In this document: one piece after another, positions 14,153 through 22,833 of the stretch
Position numbering within the stretch: the first letter of the stretch is position 1
Layout: each line of letters begins with the position of its first letter
The notes under the pieces: model-generated
What the model was told of the DNA's origin: nothing
Databases searched by the model: none
Seen by the model: only the letters and a program-made list of their open reading frames with translations
Position numbers and translations under genes: made by a program
NCBI GenBank assembly: GCA_032230565.1
Contig: JAVXWL010000235.1
Coordinates: 1 to 26,606 of the forward strand
Direction of reading: 5' to 3'
DNA: 26,606 nt
Source of the DNA: GCA-003244245 sp032230565
Lineage (GTDB): Bacteria > Actinomycetota > Actinomycetes > Mycobacteriales > Pseudonocardiaceae

Positions 14153-15544
14153 GTGCAGGCACCCGTTGTGGACCACATCCCGGTACTCAGCGGCGCCCAT
14201 CCCTGCCCTGCGCCTGCTACCGGCATCACTATCCGGGGTTCGCAGGACGGTCCCGCAACCGGCAGCCCAGCTAGGGGTCATGCAGAGGCAACGTTGCGCT
14301 GCGCGACGCTGACGGTGCCGCTGGACCATGCCGGGCTGCATCCTGGTCCGAAGCTTGCTGAGCAGGTGCCGCTGCAGGTCGCGATGGCTGATAACGCGCA
14401 CGCGCCACGCGGGTGTTGGTCTTCCTCACCGGCGGCCCGGGTCAACCGGGAGTGCTGTTCGCGACCTTGGTCGCCAGCCAGCTGCTCGATCCGGCGGTGC
14501 TGCGCGACTACCGGCTGGTCCTCATTGACCAGCGCGGCACCGGCGGCGGGGCGCTGCAGTGCCCTGAACTCCAGCAGGCGATGGGTAGCTCGGAGCTGAC
14601 CGTGCCACCGACCGGCGCGGTGAAGGCCTGCGCAGAGCTATCGGAGAGCGCCGACAGTTCTTCACCACCGCCGACACGGTCGCCGACCTCGACGAGTTAC
14701 GCCGGGCACTAGGCGTAGACAAGCTCAGTTTCGACGGCGTGTCCTACGGCACGTTCGTTGCCGAACGGTACGCGATCACCCATCCCGACCGGGTTTCCCG
14801 CCTGGTGCTGGACTCGATCGTGCCGCACGACAACGTGGATCCGCTGGAGTTAGCCGGAATCACCCGAACTACGGAGGTGCTGCGGATGGTCTGCAGGGAA
14901 ATCGGGTGCACGACCGATGCGGCGCAGGACCTCTCCGAGGTGGTCCGGGCCCGCCATGGCGGCCCAGAGCTCTACGACACCCTCACCTCACTGAGCGTGG
15001 GCCAGCCGCGGCTCACCGACATACCGGCCGCACTGCACGACGCGACGCAGGGTGACTACACCGGACTCGACGCCATCGTCGCTGCCGAACGGCAGAATCA
15101 GGCCGTCGAAGCCGACGAGCTCAGCCAAGGGCTGCACGCGAGCACGATGTGCGAGGACTTGCACGGGCCGTGGGGAGACGCCGCCACCCCGGTGGCCGGC
15201 CGGGCAACGGCCACAGTTGCGGCGGTAGCGGGGCTATCGGACGCGGCGGTCTTCCCCTATGACCGATCGGCGGCGGCTGCCAACGGAATCGCGGTCACCT
15301 GCGAGCAATGGCCATCCACGCCGGTTGTCCCGTTCCTGGCCGGCCAGGACCTGCCCGCAGTACCAGTGCTGCTGCTTGCTGGCGACCACGACCTTCCCAC
15401 TCCGTTGTTGTGGGCTCAGCAGGAGGCGCCCGCGCTTTACGGGGCCACCTCGTCGTCATCCCCGGCTCCGGCCACTCGACCCAGTCAGGCGACAACGGTC
15501 CGGTGGGTCGCGCAACCGTCACGGCTTTCCTGATCGGTCCATGA
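14153..15544 (+). pseudogene. alpha/beta-hydrolase, tripeptidyl aminopeptidase-like, with three frameshifts
   Basis: The homologous sequence runs through four frame segments. 'LRCATLTVPLDHAG' lies in the first (to ~14408). 'VLVFLTGGPGQPG' and 'YRLVLIDQRGTGGG' lie in the second (to ~14655). 'FFTTADTVADLDELRRALG', 'FDGVSYGTFVAERYA' and the body lie in the third (to ~15445). 'LVVIPGSGHS' with the C-terminal His lies in the fourth, ending at 15544. Order and spacing fit the secreted tripeptidyl-aminopeptidase/SCO7095-like branch of alpha/beta hydrolases (oxyanion HGGPG-type loop, nucleophile Ser in G-V-S-Y-G at ~14742-14744, acid in 'AGDHDLPTP', His in GSGHS). All triad residues survive, but no single frame encodes them. 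The total repaired length (~440 aa) is near normal. The start near 14153 is uncertain and no signal peptide is visible. Three indels in 1.4 kb beside intact operons argue for a true pseudogene. Confidence 0.75.
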
Positions 15545-15588
15545 GCGAGCGAGGGTGCGCACGCTTTCGACAGCGTGCTGCGCAACCC

Positions 15589-15623
15589 CGTCACGGTGAG
15601 TCGTCAAGCGCATCACCGTGACG
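15589..15623 (+). terminator. perfect 11-bp hairpin after the hydrolase pseudogene
   Basis: CGTCACGGTGA (15589-15599) and TCACCGTGACG (15613-15623) pair without mismatch around a 13-nt loop. It lies 45 nt past the pseudogene stop and 28 nt before the next start, so it may separate the two transcripts. No U-tract. Confidence 0.5.
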
Positions 15624-15650
15624 CGGAGTCCGGGAATTCGTTAACGGGCC

Positions 15651-16475
15651 GTGAGCGCTCCGCTGGCCCCGCCCCTGCGGCGCCTGCCCCTACCCCGGCG
15701 ATTACCGCGTCGGCTCCGGGCAGCACTGCTCGTGGTTCACGTCGCTGCGTCTGCGGGATGGCTCGGACTCGACGCGGCGTTGGTCGCGTTGGATGTGATC
15801 AGCCTGCACTCCGGCGACCCGGTGGTACGAGCGGGGGTCGTGGCCGCTATGGCCGTCATCGCTTGCTGGGTGCTGATCCCCGTGGTCTGCGCCTCGCTGT
15901 GCAGCGGGCTGGTGCTGGCGCTGGGAACATCGTGGGGTCTGGCACGGCACTGGTGGCTGGTTGCCAAGTCAGGGATCGCCGTAGTGCTGACCGCCACCGG
16001 AGTAGCGCTGACGCTGCCGCGGGTTACCGGGGTCTTGGCTGGCGAAGCGGAGCCGGTCCAGGCGCTGACCCTGGCCGCGAGGTCAGTTGCGCTGGGGCTG
16101 TTGCTCACCGCGACGGGCATATCCGTGGTGAAACCGTGGGGAAAGACCCGGCTGGCCGGGTCGGGAGGGTCGGTTGCTAACGCCCACAGCGCGGGCCTTG
16201 ATCGACCCGCTGCCGCCCTGTGGACGGGCACCTTCAATCCATTTGAGGACATGAATCAAGAGGCCCCGCAGTCGTCCCAGCTCCATGCCCTGCGCGGCCT
16301 TCGTGCGCTCCCTAGCGCCCCTGGCGGCCGTGTGCTCGTTCGCGGATCCCGGACCTGGATCGATAGCACCACCATTGCCGACGCGGCCGCGGTTGCTCGA
16401 CCGCAAGGTCAGCCAGCAGCGAGGAACCGGCGGCCGCCGCGGCGTAGCCGGTCGGTCACCCGAGCCCGATCTTGA
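15651..16475 (+). CDS. four-TM membrane protein with abnormal C-terminal extension
   Basis: 274 residues from GTG 15651, but only the first ~172 look like a normal protein. Four transmembrane helices are seen: 'AALLVVHVAASAGWLGLDAA', 'VVAAMAVIACWVLIPVVCAS', 'KSGIAVVLTATGVALTLP' and 'SVALGLLLTATGISVVKPWG'. The first helix pattern (HVxxSxGWLGxD) and the ending 'KPWGKTR' are those of a small actinobacterial membrane protein family (DUF2269-like) of unknown function that normally stops shortly after KPWG. Here ~100 residues of Ser/Arg/Pro-rich, compositionally odd sequence follow, probably because the original stop was lost by an indel near nt 16165. Alternatively the long form is real. No clear ribosome binding site precedes GTG 15651. 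A perfect hairpin lies just upstream. Confidence 0.55.
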   Translation: MSAPLAPPLRRLPLPRRLPRRLRAALLVVHVAASAGWLGLDAALVALDVISLHSGDPVVRAGVVAAMAVIACWVLIPVVCASLCSGLVLALGTSWGLARHWWLVAKSGIAVVLTATGVALTLPRVTGVLAGEAEPVQALTLAARSVALGLLLTATGISVVKPWGKTRLAGSGGSVANAHSAGLDRPAAALWTGTFNPFEDMNQEAPQSSQLHALRGLRALPSAPGGRVLVRGSRTWIDSTTIADAAAVARPQGQPAARNRRPPRRSRSVTRARS

Positions 16476-16591
16476 TCGTGGCACCGGGCGACGGTACCCG
16501 GCTCCAGTAACCAGCCGTCGCGCAGAAGTTGGCATCGGTACACAGCGTGTTGAAGCCTCACTCGCAGATCTGGCCCCTACGGTGTCGTTCC

Positions 16592-16846
16592 GTGAGCCAG
16601 ACGCCGATCTACGACGAGCTCCGTCGTGAACGAATCAACGCCGATGTCCCGGCCGCGGAGGCTGACCCGCAATGGGTAGATCAGGCCGGGCAACACCGTC
16701 TTTCCGCTGGGACACGCCTTCCCGGGCGGACTCAAGCAGCCCGTCGTCCGGAAACCCTGGTGCGACAATCGCTGGAACCCGCAGGCCGGCACAGCCCGAC
16801 AGCTCGGGACACGTCGCCATTCTCCTGGTTCGAACTTCCAGGGTGA
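16592..16846 (+). CDS. small conserved-looking actinobacterial protein ('PIYDELxRERINADVP' type)
   Basis: 84 residues from GTG 16592. The N-terminal block 'SQTPIYDELRRERINADVPA' resembles, from memory, a short actinobacterial hypothetical family in which this segment is the only well conserved part, followed by a variable Arg/Pro/Ser-rich region and a terminal aromatic patch (here 'FSWFELPG'). It has no membrane segment, signal peptide or catalytic motif; function unknown. The ribosome binding site is poor; an in-frame codon at 16529 extends it by 21 unconserved residues. It converges on the peptide-transporter operon, with stop codons only 11 nt apart and no strong terminator between them. 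Support is mainly the recognisable N-terminus, so moderate confidence. Confidence 0.55.
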   Translation: MSQTPIYDELRRERINADVPAAEADPQWVDQAGQHRLSAGTRLPGRTQAARRPETLVRQSLEPAGRHSPTARDTSPFSWFELPG

Positions 16847-16857
16847 TAATTGATCGA

Positions 16858-18876
16858 TTAATTGACGTAACTGGGTTGCTGTAGCGGGTAGTGACAGGCG
16901 GCTTGATGGGCCTGGTCGCTGAAATGGCGCATGAGCGGTTCCTCTTCGGCGCACTTTTCGGTGGCCAGCGGGCAGCGAGTACGGAATCGGCAACCGGACG
17001 GCGGGTTCATCGCCGACGGCAGCTCGCCGCGCACTCCGGCGTTGCCCTTTCGCTGCTCACGCTCGGGGTCGGCGAGCGGGATCGTATCGATCAAACCTCG
17101 GGTGTATGGGTGCGCCGGGGACGTGTACACCTGCTCTGCAGGACCAATCTCGACGAGCTTGCCAAGGTACATCACGCCGATGGTGGTGGACAGATATCGC
17201 ACCACGGACAGGTCGTGGGAGATAAATACATAGGTCAGTTCATGTTCGCGCTGCAGGTCGCGCATCAGGTTCAGGATCTGCGCCTGCACCGAAACGTCCA
17301 GTGCTGACACCGGCTCGTCGGCCACGATCAGCTTGGGGCGCAGGGCGAGCGCACGCGCCAGGCCGATGCGTTGACGCTGGCCACCGGAGAATTCGTGGGG
17401 GTACTTGTCCAGCGCTGCACTGGGCAGTCCAACCTCGTCGAGGAGCTTGGCGATGGCCGTTTCCTGTTCGACCGTGGACCCGCGATGTTGGATGGCCAAT
17501 GGCTCGCGCAGGATCGAACGCACTCGCATCCGCGGATCCAGCGACGCGTAGGGGTCCTGGAACATCAGCTGGAAGTCGCGCCGATGCTTGCGTAGCTCGC
17601 GGTGGGACTTGCCGCTGATCTCGGTGCCATCGAACGTGATTGAACCCGATGTCGGCGTGTCCGCGGCCACGACCAGCCGGCCAATAGTGCTCTTGCCGCA
17701 GCCTGACTCGCCGACGAGACCGAAGGTCTCTCCGGTGTGCACGGTGAACGACACGTCCGCCACCGCGCTGACCACACCGATCTTTCGTTGCAGCACACCG
17801 TTGGAGGTGACCGGAAAGGTGCGTACCAGGTTGCGTACCACCAGCAATGGTGCAGTCTTCTCGGCGACGGCCAGCGGGGTGTGTGGATTCGGCGTGGCCT
17901 GTTGCTTCGTGCCGAGGGGATGGAAGCAGGCGAACGGGTGCCCGTTGCCGGTGAGGGCAGGTTGCTGGGCGCGGCATTCTGCAGTGGCATAGGCGCATCG
18001 CGCGGCGAACCGGCAGCCCTGCGGAGGCTGCGACAGGTCAGGTGGCAGGCCGGGGATGGCATACAGTCTGCGGTCGGCGTCGACATTCTCCGGTAGTGCA
18101 CGAAACAGCGCCTCAGTGTAAGGATGCCGTGGATTAGCGAACAGCTCTCGCGTCGAACTGGTTTCCACGATCTTTCCGGCGTACATCACCGCCACCCGGT
18201 CGGTGTATCCGGCGATGACGCCGAGGTCGTGGGTCACCAGGATTACCGCCATACCGAGGCGCGCCCGTAGATCGTCGATGAGTTCGAGGATCTGCTTCTG
18301 GATGGTGGCATCGAGCGCTGTTGTCGGTTCGTCGGCGATCAGCAGTTCCGGTTCGCAGGCCAGCGCCATCGCGATCACCACGCGCTGGCGCATCCCACCG
18401 GAAAGCAGGTGTGGGTAAGAGCCCAGCCGCTCCTTGGCGCGCGGCAGCCCGACCAGGTCAAGCACCTCCGTGGCGCGCTCGCGCGCCTGTGCCCGGGTCA
18501 TGTCGCGGTGCAGCAGAACTGTTTCCGAGACCTGGTCGCCAATGGTCATGCACGGGTTCAGCGACGTCATCGGATCCTGAAAGATCATGCCGATCCGATT
18601 GCCGCGGATCTTGCACATACCGGCTTCGTCGAGTGTGGCGAGGTCGGTGTCGCCAAGCGTGATCGAGCCGCTGGTAACGCGTCCACCAGGGGGTAACAGG
18701 CGAATGATCGACAGCGCGGTCATGGTCTTACCGCAACCGGACTCGCCGACGATGCCGAGACTCTCGCCTTTGCTGACGGTCAGCGAGACGCCACTTACCG
18801 GGTGCGTCGTGCCGTTGCGCAACGCGATGTCCGTGTGCAGATCGTCAAGGGTGACGACAGAATTCAGCGGGATCAC
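16858..18876 (-). CDS. peptide ABC transporter, fused double ATPase (DppD-DppF type)
   Basis: 672 residues with two complete ABC ATPase halves. First half: Walker A 'GESGCGKT' (44-51), Q-loop 'MIFQDP' (97-102), signature 'LSGGMRQR' (158-165), Walker B with DEP at 182-184, H-loop 'THDLGV'. Each half ends in the Cys-containing oligopeptide/dipeptide C-terminal (oligo_HPY) region, e.g. 'GCRFAARCAYATAEC'. After a linker (~320-345) the second half has Walker A 'GESGCGKS' (389-396), signature 'FSGGQRQR' (496-503) and DEP at 520-522. Both sites look catalytically competent. In most bacteria these halves are separate proteins; the fused form is common in actinobacteria. It powers import through the two permeases encoded upstream. 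The start ATG 18876 overlaps the preceding permease stop by ATGA, and it is the last gene of the operon. Confidence 0.93.
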   Translation of the reverse strand: MIPLNSVVTLDDLHTDIALRNGTTHPVSGVSLTVSKGESLGIVGESGCGKTMTALSIIRLLPPGGRVTSGSITLGDTDLATLDEAGMCKIRGNRIGMIFQDPMTSLNPCMTIGDQVSETVLLHRDMTRAQARERATEVLDLVGLPRAKERLGSYPHLLSGGMRQRVVIAMALACEPELLIADEPTTALDATIQKQILELIDDLRARLGMAVILVTHDLGVIAGYTDRVAVMYAGKIVETSSTRELFANPRHPYTEALFRALPENVDADRRLYAIPGLPPDLSQPPQGCRFAARCAYATAECRAQQPALTGNGHPFACFHPLGTKQQATPNPHTPLAVAEKTAPLLVVRNLVRTFPVTSNGVLQRKIGVVSAVADVSFTVHTGETFGLVGESGCGKSTIGRLVVAADTPTSGSITFDGTEISGKSHRELRKHRRDFQLMFQDPYASLDPRMRVRSILREPLAIQHRGSTVEQETAIAKLLDEVGLPSAALDKYPHEFSGGQRQRIGLARALALRPKLIVADEPVSALDVSVQAQILNLMRDLQREHELTYVFISHDLSVVRYLSTTIGVMYLGKLVEIGPAEQVYTSPAHPYTRGLIDTIPLADPEREQRKGNAGVRGELPSAMNPPSGCRFRTRCPLATEKCAEEEPLMRHFSDQAHQAACHYPLQQPSYVN

Positions 18877-19784
18877 CTCTTTTGCAACCGAACTTCGAAC
18901 GAATCTCGTAACGCGTCGCCGATGAGATTAAACGCGACCACCACGAGTACAATCGCCAGACCTGGGGGGTAGATCAGCCACCAGTAGCCGTCGTAGGTGT
19001 AGTTGATGCCGTTGGAGAGCATATCCCCCCAGTTCGCGGCTGGCGGCGGTATGCCGAGGCCAAGGAAGCTCAGCGTGGCCACGATCAAGATTGCATCTGC
19101 CACTTGGAAAGTCGCGTTTACCACCACGGTGCCGATGGTGTTCGGCGCGATGTGCCGGAGGATCGCGCGCAGCGGCCCGCCACCCATGAGCCGAACCGAT
19201 GTCACGTAGTCCCTGGTGCGTAACGTCAATGCCTGTCCGCGTACCAACCGAGCCGGACCGAGCCACGAGATCAATGCGATCACTAGGATCAGTAGCCCGA
19301 TGGTGGGCCTGGCGATAGACGCGAGGAACAGCAACAGGAACAACGCGGGCACCGCGAGCAGCGCATCGATGATGCGCATCATCGCCGAATCGATGAAGCC
19401 ACCTGCGTACCCGGCGATAGCACCCCACAAGGTGCCGAAGACGGTGGCCAGCAGCGCGGCGGCGATACCGACCTCGAGCGAGGACTGCCCGCCGACCATC
19501 AATCTGCCGAGCTGGTCGTAGCCGACCTCGTTGGTGCCCAAGGGATGTGCGCCTGACGGCGGCAGCGTGGCCTGTGACAGGTCGATGTGTACCTGGTCGG
19601 TGTGATAAACGAGGGGCCCCAGGTAACAGAACACAACGAACGCCACGACGATACCGAGACCGACCACGGCGAGTTTGTTCTCCACGAAACCTGACAGCGA
19701 CCGTGCGACTGCGCCACCACCCTTGGGGCCCCGAACCTCGGGCGGATCGGCCAATGCCGCGTCATCGGCGGGAATGGCGGTCAT
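18873..19784 (-). CDS. peptide ABC transporter permease, DppC/OppC type
   Basis: 303 residues. An N-terminal cytosolic extension (1-35) precedes the first helix ('LAVVGLGIVVAFVVFCYLGP'), then a periplasmic segment with the OppC-typical 'HPLGTNEVGYDQLGRLMVGG'. Four to five more helices follow, and the permease coupling (EAA) loop 'DYVTSVRLMGGGPLRAILRH' (about 200-219), which docks on the ATPase. The end '...NLIGDALRDSFEVRLQKR' is the standard OppC/DppC terminus with 'GDxLRDxxDPR'-like pattern, here with DSFEVRL. It forms the channel with the DppB-type partner and takes peptides from the lipoprotein. ATG 19784 overlaps the upstream permease stop and its own stop overlaps the ATPase start, both as ATGA. 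Intact. Confidence 0.93.
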   Translation of the reverse strand: MTAIPADDAALADPPEVRGPKGGGAVARSLSGFVENKLAVVGLGIVVAFVVFCYLGPLVYHTDQVHIDLSQATLPPSGAHPLGTNEVGYDQLGRLMVGGQSSLEVGIAAALLATVFGTLWGAIAGYAGGFIDSAMMRIIDALLAVPALFLLLFLASIARPTIGLLILVIALISWLGPARLVRGQALTLRTRDYVTSVRLMGGGPLRAILRHIAPNTIGTVVVNATFQVADAILIVATLSFLGLGIPPPAANWGDMLSNGINYTYDGYWWLIYPPGLAIVLVVVAFNLIGDALRDSFEVRLQKR

Positions 19785-20728
19785 GCGTACCTCACTCGGG
19801 GGTCGAGGACGGCGTAGGCGAGGTCGGCCAGCAGCGAACCGATGACAGTGGCAACACCGACGAGAACGGTGATGCCGAGCATGATCGGGTAGTCCTGCGT
19901 TTGGGCGGCGGTCCAGAAGAGCTGGCCCATACCCGGGAAATTGAACACCGCCTCGGTGATCAGCGCACCGGAGAAGATCGCCGGCAGCGACAGCCCGAGC
20001 AGGGTGGCGACTGGGATCAGTGAATTGCGCAGCACGTGGCGAATCAACACACTGCGTTCGCCCGCGCCTTTGGCGCGGGCGGTGCGGACGTAATCCTCGG
20101 CGAGGTTCTCGATCACCGACGACCGCATATACCTGGAGAACTGCGCGATGGTCACCAGGGCCAGAGTCAGCACCGGCAGGATCAGCCCAGCAGGTTGCGA
20201 CAAGATTATCCCTAGCGACGAGCTCTGGGGCGCTTCCGCGGGCAGGATCGGCAGGTAGACGGCGAACACCACGATGAGTACGACGCCGAGGAAAAACGGT
20301 GGCGTCGCGTAGAAGATAAAAGCTCCTGCGGTGATCGCGTAATCTGCGGCGCGGTTTCGCTTCACCGCCTGTATCAGGCCGAGTGGGATGGCGACGACGA
20401 GCGCGAAGAGCGTGGACAGAACCGTGAGAACCAAGGTTTTCGGAAGCCGCTCACCGATCAACGACACGACAGACTGGTTGAGTTTCGTGGAGAAGCCTAG
20501 GTTGCCGGTGACGAGCTGTGTGAGCCAATTCCAGTACTGGATTGGGACGGGACGGTCGTAGCCCATCTCATGGTTGAAGTTGGCGATCGCCGCGGGTGTG
20601 GCGCGGGTCCCGAGCTGCGCGCGGGCCGGTCCGCCCGGCAGCAGGTGCAGCAAGATGAAAACGATCATTGTCACGAGCAGCACGACGACAATGGATTGCA
20701 GTAGTCGCCGGGTGATGAATCCGGTCAT
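19781..20728 (-). CDS. peptide ABC transporter permease, DppB/OppB type
   Basis: 315 residues. It starts 'MTGFITRRLLQSIVVVLLVT', with the FxxRRLLQ N-terminus and first helix typical of OppB, followed by 'LLPGGPARAQLG' and 'GYDRPVPIQYWNWL' in the periplasmic loop, then about five further helices. The coupling loop 'DYVRTARAKGAGERSVLIRH' (about 216-235) carries the conserved A-R-A-K-G, and the protein ends 'LADLAYAVLDPRVRYA', the classic DPRVRY terminus. Start ATG 20728 overlaps the lipoprotein stop (ATGA, 20725-20728), which rules out an in-frame upstream codon at 20743. It pairs with the DppC-type protein. Intact. Confidence 0.93.
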   Translation of the reverse strand: MTGFITRRLLQSIVVVLLVTMIVFILLHLLPGGPARAQLGTRATPAAIANFNHEMGYDRPVPIQYWNWLTQLVTGNLGFSTKLNQSVVSLIGERLPKTLVLTVLSTLFALVVAIPLGLIQAVKRNRAADYAITAGAFIFYATPPFFLGVVLIVVFAVYLPILPAEAPQSSSLGIILSQPAGLILPVLTLALVTIAQFSRYMRSSVIENLAEDYVRTARAKGAGERSVLIRHVLRNSLIPVATLLGLSLPAIFSGALITEAVFNFPGMGQLFWTAAQTQDYPIMLGITVLVGVATVIGSLLADLAYAVLDPRVRYA

Positions 20729-22569
20729 TTCACGTAGTACCAATCCTCCGGCGTGATGTTCAGGTACGGACTCTGCGGAGTGACCCCCTTGAGGTTGTTC
20801 GCAATTTCTGTTTCCTGGTAGTCGACATTCGGTTGCCAGATGGCGGGTAAGGTTTGCGAGCCGTACTGAGCGTATGCCTGCAAGGCCTCTGGCGAGTCGC
20901 TGTTCTGGGTTGCCGCGATGAGCTCGTCCAGTCTCGGGTCGGAGAAGCTACCCACGTTTGATCCGGCACCGGTGCTGAAAATCTGTTCCCCGGTGGGATA
21001 GAAGTCCGGAGCGAATACCCAGCCGCCTCCCCAGTTGCCCATTTCCCAGTTGCAATCGGGTTTGCCTGCGTCACAGGGGATAGCGGTGCCGATCACGGTG
21101 TTGAACGGTGCTCCCCGTAGGTCCAGCCTGATGCCGACCTTGGTGGCCGACGATTGCAGCTGCTGCATCGACAGAGTGACCCGCGGGGTCCCGGTGGCGT
21201 ACATCAGCTGGAAATGCAATTGGGCACCCGCTGGCACCCCAGGGCCGCATTGGTTGGGACCCGTGCCGGGCCGCTCGCAGCTGCCCACCCCGTCGCGCGG
21301 TGTACTCCAACCGTGATCGGCCATCAACGTTCTGGCGCGATCAGGATTGTAGGTAAATGGATTGGGTTCGGTCTTGTCGCTGGCGTACGAGTTCTCCGGT
21401 GTCGTGGGTACCGGGCCGTTGGTCGTCGCGCCGTACCCGTGCACGGCAGCCTTGATGATCGACTTCTGGTCGACAAGGGATTCCAGGGCCTGCCGGAAGT
21501 ACTGCTGCTGGAAAATCGGGCCGACCTTCGGATTGTGGCTGTTGAGCGGGAAGTAGTTGACTGCGAAGCTGTACCAGCGATCCAGCGTGTAGTTGTCTTC
21601 CAGCGGATTGTGTCCAACCTTCTGGTTATCCGGTTTGGCCGGCGCGTCCTCCGGCGGTAGGTAGCCGACTTGGATAGCGTTGTTGCCGGAGCGCAACACG
21701 TTGTACTCGGCGGCGTTGTCAGAAAACGGTGCTTCGTTGAACTGAGCAAGATGCGGCTTGTTGGGTCCCGAGTAAGATTTGTTGGGGATGAAACTGATGT
21801 TGCCGTCGGCGTTGAAAAACTGCAGCCGCCAGGGGCCGTCCACCACCTGCCACAGCGGGTTTGTGGCGTAGCTGTTTATGCTCTTCGCCTGGTCGGCGAG
21901 GTACTCGTAGACCGCGGTGCAGTCGCTGATCTTGTGTTCGCAGTCGCTGGTGCCGGTCGCCGTGCGGTCCCAGGCGTGTGGAAGCGGCGTGACCTGCGAA
22001 AGTTCGTTGTACATGAACCACTTCGCGCTGTAGGTCTTGTTCAGGTGGAAGGTCACCTGGTTCGGCGAGTCCGCGGTCACCGAGTCGATGTCGTCGGGAA
22101 TCCCTCCCGGTACGTATACCGCCCAGTTCTTCTTCTCCGCTTTCATCATGTTGATCCAGAAGACGATGCCGTCCGCTGCCACCTTCGTACTGTCCGACCA
22201 CGCGAAGTCTCGCAGCTTTACGGTCACGGTGCGATTGTTCTCAGAGAAGGCTGGATAGTCGGCGAGACTGAGCCTGTCGTTCAGTACGGGTTGGCCGTTG
22301 TCGCCGAACCAGTACAGGGGTCGGTACATGAGCTGTTGTAGGTCTGAAACCGTGGTAACACTGAAGTATTCGATCGGCATGAACGGAAAAATATAGTTCG
22401 GAGTAGTATTTGCCGGTTCGGCGAACGTAGCGACTCCGCCTTCCACGGGGCGGCCGGAGCTGGGTGTCGTCTGGCCGGCACAGCCGGCCCCGATCAGCAC
22501 GGTAATCGAGAAAAGAACTGTCCAAATCGATCTTCGTACGCGGAAGGAACCCGGCCTTCGTGGCCACAT
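20725..22569 (-). CDS. peptide ABC transporter substrate-binding lipoprotein (SBP family 5)
   Basis: 614 residues. A basic n-region and hydrophobic helix ('RSIWTVLFSITVLIGAGC') lead to a lipobox-like GAGC with Cys ~30, so the mature protein is a lipid-anchored receptor on the outer face of the membrane. The body follows SBP_bac_5: 'EGGVATFAEPANTTPNYIFP' at the start, 'LRDFAWSDSTKVAADGIVFW' (the usual 'W-DG-pvtA-D-v' segment), 'YFRQALESLVDQKSIIKAAV' and 'NPDRARTLMADHGW'. It is longer than the typical ~540 residues because of inserts with paired Cys ('TSDCEHKISDC', 'SCERPGTGPNQC', 'CDAGKPDC'), plausible disulphides. Ligand not deducible; family members bind peptides, nickel or opines. AGGAGG lies ~6-11 nt before ATG 22569. 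First of four ATGA-overlapping transporter genes. Confidence 0.9.
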   Translation of the reverse strand: MWPRRPGSFRVRRSIWTVLFSITVLIGAGCAGQTTPSSGRPVEGGVATFAEPANTTPNYIFPFMPIEYFSVTTVSDLQQLMYRPLYWFGDNGQPVLNDRLSLADYPAFSENNRTVTVKLRDFAWSDSTKVAADGIVFWINMMKAEKKNWAVYVPGGIPDDIDSVTADSPNQVTFHLNKTYSAKWFMYNELSQVTPLPHAWDRTATGTSDCEHKISDCTAVYEYLADQAKSINSYATNPLWQVVDGPWRLQFFNADGNISFIPNKSYSGPNKPHLAQFNEAPFSDNAAEYNVLRSGNNAIQVGYLPPEDAPAKPDNQKVGHNPLEDNYTLDRWYSFAVNYFPLNSHNPKVGPIFQQQYFRQALESLVDQKSIIKAAVHGYGATTNGPVPTTPENSYASDKTEPNPFTYNPDRARTLMADHGWSTPRDGVGSCERPGTGPNQCGPGVPAGAQLHFQLMYATGTPRVTLSMQQLQSSATKVGIRLDLRGAPFNTVIGTAIPCDAGKPDCNWEMGNWGGGWVFAPDFYPTGEQIFSTGAGSNVGSFSDPRLDELIAATQNSDSPEALQAYAQYGSQTLPAIWQPNVDYQETEIANNLKGVTPQSPYLNITPEDWYYVK

Positions 22570-22833
22570 TGCACACCTCCTCCTGGCCCGGCATTCAGCC
22601 GGCGATCACTCTGGGTGACTAGGTCCAGTATCCTGACACCGAAGCGGGATGGGTTGATTACACCCGGCCTACCAGTGCCCGCCCCTGCCGGGTCTGGAGT
22701 TTGCCGATGGACGCGCTGATTGCGCTGAGTGGCGGTTGATCGGGCCTTCGGAACAGCAGCTCACAGACGGCGCTGTGCTCGTCGAAGGGGACCGCGCAAG
22801 ATGGCCGCAGCCGGGATCTTTACCTGCGCCGCA
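22570..22833 (-). other. gap between peptidase and transporter genes
   Basis: A 264-nt gap on the coding (minus) strand. It could carry an operon-internal promoter for the transporter. It also contains an open minus-strand segment ending in TAA at 22658-22660, reading 'FDEHSAVCELLFRRPDQPPL' and 'GRALVGRV', with no start codon or SD. It looks like the 3' scrap of another gene, but no family is recognised. Confidence 0.35.

Noticed and set aside
16824..16842. CCTGG...CCAGG inverted repeat between the convergent small gene and the transporter operon
   Set aside because: Only 5 bp of stem with a mismatch next to it, and it lies inside the coding end of the small gene; too weak to call a terminator.
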